From the NCBI GenBank assembly GCA_042576225.1, contig JBHPCA010000054.1:1-5791 (forward strand): a stretch of DNA of 5,791 nucleotides, given 5' to 3'. The notes under the pieces were generated by a model, which ran no database searches, was not told the DNA's origin, and saw nothing but the letters and a program-made list of their open reading frames with translations. This document shows, piece after piece, positions 1 through 4,922 of this stretch. This stretch comes from GWF2-30-66 sp042576225 (GTDB lineage Bacteria; Babelota; Babeliae; Babelales; Vermiphilaceae). The translations under genes and the position numbers were made by a program. Position 1 is the first letter of the stretch. Each line of letters begins with the position of its first letter.

Positions 1-107
1 TTCATTGTTTTGGTTAGTAATGTAGGTGGCTTTTATTTTACCATATTTTGTCTCATATGTATCTGGACCAGAACATACCTTCCCCATCAAAATTCAAGAT
101 AAAAACA
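1..107. other. left-edge stretch, no gene that can be assigned
   Basis: Two frames stay open to the left edge and neither can be proven. On the - strand an ATG at 85-87 opens 29 codons without a stop, giving a polar peptide that begins MGKVCSGPDTYETKYGK; it would be the start of a divergently transcribed gene, but no Shine-Dalgarno site precedes it. On the + strand, frame 1 is open from base 1 to a TAA at 100-102 and encodes a hydrophobic tail, as expected for the antisense of a polar peptide or for the end of a membrane protein. In DNA this AT-rich a 29-codon open frame can arise by chance. The - strand reading looks slightly more protein-like. The next sequence to the left would settle it. 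Confidence 0.25.
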
Positions 108-135
108 TTGAAAATATATTTTGTTCAAGTATAAT
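108..135 (+). promoter_or_regulatory. sigma70-type promoter for the first F-box gene
   Basis: A -35 box TTGAAA (108-113) and a perfect -10 box TATAAT (130-135) are separated by 16 bp. Transcription would begin near 142, leaving a leader of about 44 nt before the ATG at 186. This is the best promoter in the window and may also serve the ATPase gene, since no terminator lies between the two genes. It is called from consensus match only. Confidence 0.6.
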
Positions 136-172
136 GCGGTTGGACACAAATAAGAAACCTTAACAACCTTTT

Positions 173-178
173 AAGGAG
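173..178 (+). promoter_or_regulatory. Shine-Dalgarno site of the first F-box gene
   Basis: AAGGAG sits 7 nt upstream of the ATG at 186. It is a canonical ribosome binding site and fixes that ATG as the start. It differs from the initiation regions of the next two genes, which share another leader. Confidence 0.75.
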
Positions 179-185
179 AAATCTC

Positions 186-974
186 ATGCAAAAAAAAACA
201 ACTAAAAAAATCATTACAGCTTTGTGTATTACTGGTTTCCTTATGTACACCGCCTCATCAAAATCTTTTTTTTTGCTAACCCAATATTGTACCAATAAAT
301 CCCAAAAAACGATTTCTAAAACAAAATTTGGCCAAATAAGCTTGTTGAAAAAATCAAAAACCTTGAACAACTTGCCAAAAGAAATACTTTATCAAATATA
401 CAGCTTTTCAAATTCAGACTATAGAAACTTACTAAACTTAGGACAGGTTTCTAAGCACACATACAAATCACTTCTTTATTTTTTAAAAAATCAAAAAAAA
501 CTCAAAATAAAAATTCAAGGAAAACCAAAACCAGACTTACGCTATTGTTGCTCCGAAAGCTCAGGTCCTCTTGAATTTCCCTTTGGCTGGTACCGCTATG
601 CCTGCTGCCGCCACAAACTGCAAAACACAATAACACAAATAAAAGAAAGAATAAAAAACTTAAAAACGCTAATAAGCATTCTTAACGATAAAACACTATT
701 TAGCTGGATTAAAAAAAATGATAAAAGCTTAGACGTAGATTTCAAATCGTATAAATCTTCTTTTAAAGAAAATATCAATAAAAATAAATTAAAACGCCAT
801 CTATCTGTTCATAGAACAATTCTAGCAACAAACGAAAAAGAGGTTAAGGGTCTACAAAAGAAACTTGCCAAGATAAAACGTAAGTTGCAAGAAGAACAAG
901 ACGAGTTCACGTTTGCCGACGAAGTAGCCTGGTTCTTATTCGGCATACTCGGTTGGTTTTTTGAATTTTGTTGA
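186..974 (+). CDS. F-box-domain protein with N-terminal export/anchor helix (paralogue 1)
   Basis: This 262-residue protein is Lys-rich and probably a host-directed F-box protein. Residues 1-8 are basic, followed by a hydrophobic stretch (9-22) ending in small residues near 23-27, which resembles a signal peptide or membrane anchor. Residues about 60-100 match the F-box pattern: LPKEIL at 63-68, a Leu-rich middle, then VSKHTYKSLL from 88. In eukaryotes this fold binds Skp1 in SCF ubiquitin ligases. Cysteine pairs at 121-122 and 140-141 could bind metal. Residues about 215-240 are highly charged and predicted helical (coiled-coil-like), and 244-262 is an aromatic, hydrophobic C-terminus that may insert in a membrane. 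The start is fixed by AAGGAG at 173-178 and the stop is TGA. A paralogue lies at 3092-3934. The substrate and true location are unknown; the F-box call rests on motif reading. Confidence 0.75.
   Translation: MQKKTTKKIITALCITGFLMYTASSKSFFLLTQYCTNKSQKTISKTKFGQISLLKKSKTLNNLPKEILYQIYSFSNSDYRNLLNLGQVSKHTYKSLLYFLKNQKKLKIKIQGKPKPDLRYCCSESSGPLEFPFGWYRYACCRHKLQNTITQIKERIKNLKTLISILNDKTLFSWIKKNDKSLDVDFKSYKSSFKENINKNKLKRHLSVHRTILATNEKEVKGLQKKLAKIKRKLQEEQDEFTFADEVAWFLFGILGWFFEFC
330..527 (+). repeat. F-box core repeat, copy 1
   Basis: This 198-bp block aligns without gaps to 3275-3472, with 18 mismatches counted by hand (about 91% identity). Seven of the mismatches cluster in five codons (NLGQV versus SLSRV). 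It covers the F-box and the basic strand LKIKIQGKP after it. The sequence beyond it on the 3' side diverges sharply at once. Confidence 0.85.
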
Positions 975-1000
975 GTTTTCAAAATACTAAATTAAAAAAA

Positions 1001-1045
1001 GATAAAATTTTGTAACATTAACGTACATATACAGGGGATATAATT
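1001..1045 (+). promoter_or_regulatory. ATPase gene leader, shared with the gene at 3092
   Basis: This leader aligns without gaps to 3047-3091, and the similarity runs on through the ATG to about 1070 (15 mismatches in 70 nt by hand, about 79%). The best-kept part is TTAACGTACAYATACA (1018-1033) and TATAATTATG across the start. A possible -10 box TAAAAT (1003-1008) is matched by TAGAAT in the other copy, but neither has a convincing -35 box. AGGGG (1033-1037), 8 nt before the ATG, is the likely ribosome binding site. The 71-bp gap from the previous gene has no terminator, so read-through transcription is also possible. Confidence 0.5.
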
Positions 1046-2959
1046 ATGAAAAACCTACAAAGGACAGGTGTTGTTATTTTATCTTTGACAATGATAATTT
1101 CAGCATTAAGCCCATCACTGTCACAAGCAAATGGTCTAGATATTATTTTCGAAAAATTGAAAAAACTTGATAAAAATTACCCTGTAGTTGCGGGCGTAAT
1201 TGGCAGCACCCTTATTTGCTATTTTCTAAGGAACCCCATTCAAAGAGGTACAAAAAAAATAATAAAAAAATTTGCTCCAAAATGTATACAAGAGTACCTT
1301 CTCAATGAAGATCAAAAAAAGAAAAATGATTTTTATACCAAGATATCGCCAAAAGAAACTGTTGCAGATCTTGCATCAGGAAAATTACCTAGAAAAATCC
1401 AAAGATTGATACATGCAAAACGAAGGGGCTTCAAGTTAAAACCTATTTTACTCCACGGACCTTCAGGCACAGGTAAAACATTAACCGCTAAGATAGTAGC
1501 AAAACTGTTTGCCCAATCAATAAACCGAAAATCTATCGTGCTAAAAACTTCAGGCTCAGGCTTCTTGGACAAATACGTTGGTGAATCCCCTAAAAAAATA
1601 AACCTTCTATTAAAAAATGCCCAAAAAATATCCGGAAAATCAAAAAAACGAATGATCTATAAAATCATTGGAGAGATTACTGAAAAAATTAAAATCTCAG
1701 GACTAATGGACAAAATAAAAAGCTATTTTATAAAGGGAGCTCACGTTACTATACTTATTGACGAAATTGTAAGTTTATCCACAGGTACAAAAGGAAACAA
1801 TGACTATGGATGGGCAACCGTAGAGGCTTTGCAGATTGCACTTGATGAATACTTCCCAAGCGTAAGAATGGACCTCGTAGCAACCGCAAACTCTACAAAT
1901 GTACCTCCTGCTATGCGAAACAGGTTTAAATGCATATACTTCGGCGCCCCAACAATTGAAGAAAAATTAAATGCTCTGGAGTTGCACTTAAATAAATTCT
2001 CCAGAAAAATTTTAAAAAGAAAATACGACCAACTCAGCCAAGATTTAAGAACTGAGCTGAAAAATATACTGCAACCTTATAACTTAACGTATCGAGACAT
2101 GGCAGAAATAGCAAATGAAGCAACACAATTTGCAACATATAACGAGGGTGAAGATCACGATATAATTACCGAAGAAAATATTCGAAAAGGTCTCACAGAG
2201 GTAATAGAAAATAAAATTAACGAACAAAAATCAGAAAACTATACCAATTACTACAGAAATAACAAGCAGGGAATATTTTCACCAATTACAACAAAATCTA
2301 AAAACGAATACTTAGAAAATCTAAAAAACTTAGAAAAAGAAAGAGGCATTACCATATTAAACAAGCCTAAACCAAATTTCACAATGCCAAAAGGTAATGG
2401 ACATACCCTGAAAGATGAAAATCGACAAGATAAAAAAAGCCTTCCAAAGTGGATAAAAGAACGTAAAAAAAGAATCAAAGTGTTAGATAAAAGGCTGCGA
2501 CTTGATCCGGAAGATAAAAAAAACAAAGACAAAGAAAACACAAAAAATATACGAAGAAAAAAGATTGAGCAACCAAAAAACAAGAAGGAAAGTAGAAAGG
2601 TAAAAACTGGATTTGTCTCCAAGTTAAAATATTCTTTCTCTTACCTCTCCCCATGGAAAATAGCAAATTTGTTCAAAAAATCTAAGAGCCTAAAAAACAA
2701 TAGCTCAAAAAAGAAAAAACAACTACAAATACAAAAGCCTGATTTCTTGAAGAAAAAAAATCCAAAAACAAACCCCAAGATCAAAAAAAAAGATAACAAA
2801 ATCAAGATTGACAAGAACAAACTTAAAAGTATGAAAACCAAAAAAGATAGGAATTCTTCTCAGTCTAAACCAAAAATAAACTTGAACAATAAAAAAATTC
2901 TAAGAAGAAAAATCCAAAACTCAAGAAGAATAAAAAGTAAGCTTCTAACTCTAGTTTGA
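1046..2959 (+). CDS. membrane-anchored AAA+ ATPase with long Lys/Arg-rich C-terminal tail
   Basis: This 637-residue protein is a AAA+ ATPase by motif. Residues 8-28 are hydrophobic and followed by SQANG (signal-peptide-like), and 46-62 forms a second hydrophobic helix followed by basic residues. Walker A is GPSGTGKT (138-145). An aromatic pore-loop region, FLDKYVGES, is at 173-181. Walker B is ILIDE (236-240), sensor 1 is ATAN (279-282, Asn282), and arginine-finger candidates are Arg291 and Arg293 in MRNRF. The lid spans about 320-390 and contains RDMAEIANEA (from 350). About 33 extra basic residues (196-231) separate the pore loop from Walker B compared with FtsH-like members. From about 460 to 637 more than one residue in three is Lys or Arg. 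There is no HEXXH, so it is not an FtsH protease. Two helices with the ATPase domain in the cytosol is the simplest topology; secretion into a host is the alternative. It lies between two F-box genes and its substrate is unknown. Confidence 0.85.
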   Translation: MKNLQRTGVVILSLTMIISALSPSLSQANGLDIIFEKLKKLDKNYPVVAGVIGSTLICYFLRNPIQRGTKKIIKKFAPKCIQEYLLNEDQKKKNDFYTKISPKETVADLASGKLPRKIQRLIHAKRRGFKLKPILLHGPSGTGKTLTAKIVAKLFAQSINRKSIVLKTSGSGFLDKYVGESPKKINLLLKNAQKISGKSKKRMIYKIIGEITEKIKISGLMDKIKSYFIKGAHVTILIDEIVSLSTGTKGNNDYGWATVEALQIALDEYFPSVRMDLVATANSTNVPPAMRNRFKCIYFGAPTIEEKLNALELHLNKFSRKILKRKYDQLSQDLRTELKNILQPYNLTYRDMAEIANEATQFATYNEGEDHDIITEENIRKGLTEVIENKINEQKSENYTNYYRNNKQGIFSPITTKSKNEYLENLKNLEKERGITILNKPKPNFTMPKGNGHTLKDENRQDKKSLPKWIKERKKRIKVLDKRLRLDPEDKKNKDKENTKNIRRKKIEQPKNKKESRKVKTGFVSKLKYSFSYLSPWKIANLFKKSKSLKNNSSKKKKQLQIQKPDFLKKKNPKTNPKIKKKDNKIKIDKNKLKSMKTKKDRNSSQSKPKINLNNKKILRRKIQNSRRIKSKLLTLV

Positions 2960-2968
2960 ATAACTAGC

Positions 2969-2996
2969 AGGGCCCTCCCGTTAAAAGAGGGCCTTT
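2969..2996 (+). terminator. intrinsic terminator after the ATPase gene
   Basis: GGCCCTC (2971-2977) pairs with GAGGGCC (2987-2993) around a 9-nt loop. An outer G-T wobble and an A-T pair extend the stem to 9 bp, and TTTCTCATT follows. It begins 9 bp after the TGA at 2957-2959, so the third gene probably needs its own promoter. Confidence 0.8.
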
Positions 2997-3046
2997 CTCA
3001 TTAGTGATAATTGTAATAGATTAGGCTAGTTAAAAACTGCAAAGAA

Positions 3047-3091
3047 GATAGAATTTTTTGATATTAACGTACACATACAAAAGGTATAATT
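3047..3091 (+). promoter_or_regulatory. leader of the second F-box gene, copy of the ATPase leader
   Basis: It matches 1001-1045 at identical spacing to the ATG, including TTAACGTACACATACA (3064-3079). A possible -10 box is TAGAAT (3049-3054) without a clear -35 partner. AAAAGG (3079-3084), 7 nt before the ATG at 3092, can act as ribosome binding site. Conservation of the leader supports this ATG over the internal Met23. It bears no resemblance to the leader of the other F-box gene. Confidence 0.5.
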
Positions 3092-3934
3092 ATGAAAACC
3101 ATACAAAAAACACATGATTTTCGGAAGAAAAACCCTTCCAAAATTAAAAAACTCCTCATGATAGCATTATGTATTTCTGGACCCCTTGTTTGCACCAGTT
3201 CATCGAATGCTTTTTTTCTTTTAACCCAACTATGCGTCCCCAAATTCAAAAAAACCGTCACAAAAACAAAATTTAACCAAATAAGCTTGTTTAAACAATC
3301 AAAAACCTTAAACAACTTGCCAAAAGAAATACTTTATCAAATATACAGCTTTTCAAATTCTGACTATAGAAACTTACTAAGCTTGAGTAGAGTTTCTAAG
3401 CACACCTATAAATCACTTCTTTATTTTTTAAAAAACCAAAAAAAACTTAAAATAAAAATCCAAGGAAAACCATCAAAACTTATGTGTAGATGTTTTGACC
3501 AAGATATATTTCGATGTAGTTGCGACTATGGGCTATTGGATACAATAGCAGAGCAAAAGAACATTTCAAAAAATCTTAAAATACTGATTCATATTCTTCG
3601 CAACAAAACCCTGTGTGGCTGGATTAAAAACGCTAATAAAAGTTTAGCTGTAAATTTTAAAATAGATTATAAGAAAATCACACTTGAAAGCACCAACAAA
3701 AACGAATTAAAGAAATTATTGTCCAATCTTGAAGAGGAACTGATCAACTATAAAGACTACATAAAATTAAACAAAGGGCTTATCAAGGGCTCAAAGATTA
3801 AAAGCTTAAAAAAAAATGCCCTGTTTGTCTATAATATACTAGGGCTCTCTTTTGTTGCATCCTTTTATTTGTGGGCTAGTTATCGTCTATTCTATTTAGC
3901 AGATAATCCAAAAACAAATATTAGTGAGAAATAA
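3092..3934 (+). CDS. F-box-domain protein with N-terminal export/anchor helix (paralogue 2)
   Basis: This 280-residue protein is the paralogue of the gene at 186-974. A long basic n-region (1-20) precedes a hydrophobic segment (about 21-34) and a possible signal peptidase site after SSSNA (residue 40). The sequence FFLLTQ follows in both paralogues. The F-box covers about 74-114 (LPKEIL at 76-81, VSKHTYKSLL from 101). Cysteines 132, 134, 142 and 144 form CxC pairs where paralogue 1 has CC pairs. Residues 160-190 (LKILIHILRNKT...WIKN) align with residues 159-188 of paralogue 1. Residues about 242-270 form a C-terminal transmembrane helix. Residues 1-7 (MKTIQKT) resemble the ATPase start (MKNLQRT), as does the leader, so the 5' end seems to have come from that gene. 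The stop TAA directly abuts the stop of the opposing gene. A role as a host ubiquitin-ligase adaptor is inferred. Confidence 0.75.
   Translation: MKTIQKTHDFRKKNPSKIKKLLMIALCISGPLVCTSSSNAFFLLTQLCVPKFKKTVTKTKFNQISLFKQSKTLNNLPKEILYQIYSFSNSDYRNLLSLSRVSKHTYKSLLYFLKNQKKLKIKIQGKPSKLMCRCFDQDIFRCSCDYGLLDTIAEQKNISKNLKILIHILRNKTLCGWIKNANKSLAVNFKIDYKKITLESTNKNELKKLLSNLEEELINYKDYIKLNKGLIKGSKIKSLKKNALFVYNILGLSFVASFYLWASYRLFYLADNPKTNISEK
3275..3472 (+). repeat. F-box core repeat, copy 2
   Basis: This is the partner of 330-527, 2945 bp downstream in the same orientation, with about 91% identity and no gaps. Direct repeats of this length could recombine and delete the ATPase gene between them. Confidence 0.85.
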
Positions 3935-4747
3935 TCACCGCATAACCGTTCTCATATCCAAAAAAGGCTCTGCTAGATCTTTATTTCCCGAAATCTGAAT
4001 ATGTTTTGCGGCCTTTTGCTTACTGATACTATCAGTAAGCAATCTCCAAGCAATATCACCCGAAAGCTTTACTTCTACCTGCGGCTCATATTTTAGCTCG
4101 CTCACTAACTTCCACTTATCACCTTTATTTTCCAAATACCAAATGCCATGTGCTTCACCTGTTACTTCTACCTGCACACTCCCACTACCCCTCACATCTC
4201 TATATGCATGTGGCAAGCCCAGCATAAATGTCTGAATCACGGAAAAAAACAACTTTCTTGAGTTTATTCCCGGCTTGTTAACAGCCAGCCTAATCTGCAT
4301 TTGATGATGCCACTTTTCGGTGTAGTCACGTGCAATATCAAACCAATTTTTAGATTCCAACTCTCCCGCCCATGCAACTGCAAATAAAGCTTTATCGTTG
4401 GGATTAAGCGTTTTTACAAAATCGTAGTACCAATTCTCAGAAAGCTCTAAAAGAGATATTAGAATCTGTGGACTCAGCCTTCTTGACGCCTCAATCCAAT
4501 CTCTGTTCATTTTTTGTATAAATTCTACAAGACCCTCAAAACTAGTAACGCTCGTTTTTATATTAGTATAGCCATCCCGTTGTATAGAAAGTTTTCTCAG
4601 AGAACAATCTAATATATGTGATGCTATGTCTTTTACCGTTCTTCCAGGAAGCACAGTTTCCCGATGCCAATCTTCTATGCTCAAATCTTTTAAAAGTAAT
4701 ATAAGTTGAGCGTTTATTTCTGGAAATAACTCTATCGTATGTATCAT
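3935..4747 (-). CDS. DinB-like / maleylpyruvate isomerase N-terminal-domain protein
   Basis: This 270-residue, apparently soluble protein has no signal peptide. Residues 10-150 look like the DinB-type four-helix bundle of the mycothiol-dependent maleylpyruvate isomerase N-terminal family: LLKDLSIEDWHRETVLPGRTVKDIASHILD (18-47) follows the usual pattern of an 'LSxEDW' motif, then a Pro-Gly turn, then a helix with His. Candidate metal ligands are His44, Glu144 and His148 (EKWHH), the His/Glu/His arrangement of that family. Residues about 185-265 resemble the C-terminal alpha/beta domain, ending in ISGNKDLAEPFL (252-263). The substrate cannot be told, and the family is broad and often uncharacterised. 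G+C is high for the window (54/120 at 4081-4200 versus 15/60 at 661-720), which suggests a different origin. It converges on the second F-box gene with zero spacing. The start follows a weak GGGA and overlaps a tiny upstream ORF. Confidence 0.75.
   Translation of the reverse strand: MIHTIELFPEINAQLILLLKDLSIEDWHRETVLPGRTVKDIASHILDCSLRKLSIQRDGYTNIKTSVTSFEGLVEFIQKMNRDWIEASRRLSPQILISLLELSENWYYDFVKTLNPNDKALFAVAWAGELESKNWFDIARDYTEKWHHQMQIRLAVNKPGINSRKLFFSVIQTFMLGLPHAYRDVRGSGSVQVEVTGEAHGIWYLENKGDKWKLVSELKYEPQVEVKLSGDIAWRLLTDSISKQKAAKHIQISGNKDLAEPFLDMRTVMR
4016..4042. repeat. perfect 27-nt palindrome inside a coding sequence
   Basis: Arms of 13 bp, TTGCTTACTGATA (4016-4028) and its exact reverse complement (4030-4042), flank a single C at 4029. 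It encodes LLTDSISKQ in the C-terminal domain of the - strand gene. It lies 82 bp past the stop of the second F-box gene. Neither side has a T-run, so it is a poor intrinsic terminator. It could be a protein-binding site, an mRNA hairpin or the trace of an inserted element. Confidence 0.8.
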
Positions 4748-4758
4748 CGTTTTCCCAT
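4744..4758 (-). other. possible four-codon upstream ORF overlapping the isomerase-like start
   Basis: On the - strand an ATG at 4756-4758 encodes M-G-K-R and ends in TGA at 4744-4746. That stop shares bases with the ATG at 4745-4747 (ATGA overlap). GGGGAG (4767-4772) stands 8 nt before this small ORF, a better spacing than for the main gene. Translational coupling is possible; with only four codons, chance is also possible. Confidence 0.35.
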
Positions 4759-4767
4759 TAGCAAAAC

Positions 4768-4782
4768 TCCCCTTTTTGGGGA
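4768..4782 (-). promoter_or_regulatory. hairpin covering a Shine-Dalgarno-like site
   Basis: TCCCC-AAAAA-GGGGA (read on the - strand) forms a 5-bp all-strong stem (one A-T, four G-C) with a 5-nt loop. Its 3' arm contains most of GGGGAG, the only good ribosome binding site ahead of the isomerase-like gene. If transcribed it could limit initiation there. The rest of the 175-bp gap (4748-4922) is AT-rich, with GATAATAT-type -10 candidates but no convincing promoter. Confidence 0.4.
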
Positions 4783-4922
4783 AGACAAAGATAAAATATT
4801 ATCTACCGCTGGCATTTTGAACATCGCAAATAGTGTATCAAAAAAACAAGTTATTTAAAAATGGCTTAAAAATACACCCCAATACACAAAAAAATTTTCA
4901 CGCAAAAAATTTTGCTTCTTAG

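Noticed and set aside
1039..1044. TATAAT just before the ATPase ATG (and at 3085-3090) as a -10 box
   Set aside because: It ends 1 nt before the ATG, so transcription would start inside the coding region. It more likely belongs to the shared translation start region.
2251..2841. Long hydrophobic open frames on the - strand opposite the ATPase tail
   Set aside because: They are the antisense of Lys/Asn-rich codons (AAA/AAT read as TTT/ATT), so they look like membrane proteins. They have no ribosome sites and lie wholly inside a well-supported gene.
1046..2959. Reading the ATPase as an FtsH protease
   Set aside because: No HEXXH zinc-protease motif exists in the 637 residues, and the C-terminus is a polybasic tail.
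330..3472. Composite transposon bounded by the two F-box repeats
   Set aside because: There is no transposase, terminal inverted repeat or target duplication. The repeats are coding F-box cores of paralogous genes.
186..3934. Giant-virus origin because of F-box and WD40 genes
   Set aside because: A consensus sigma70 promoter, an AAGGAG ribosome site, signal-peptide-like N-termini and an intrinsic terminator fit a bacterium better.
4902..4915. GCAAAAAATTTTGC inverted repeat downstream of the WD40 gene as its terminator
   Set aside because: The stem has only two G-C pairs and almost no loop. It may help termination with the T-run after it on the - strand, but it is too weak to call.
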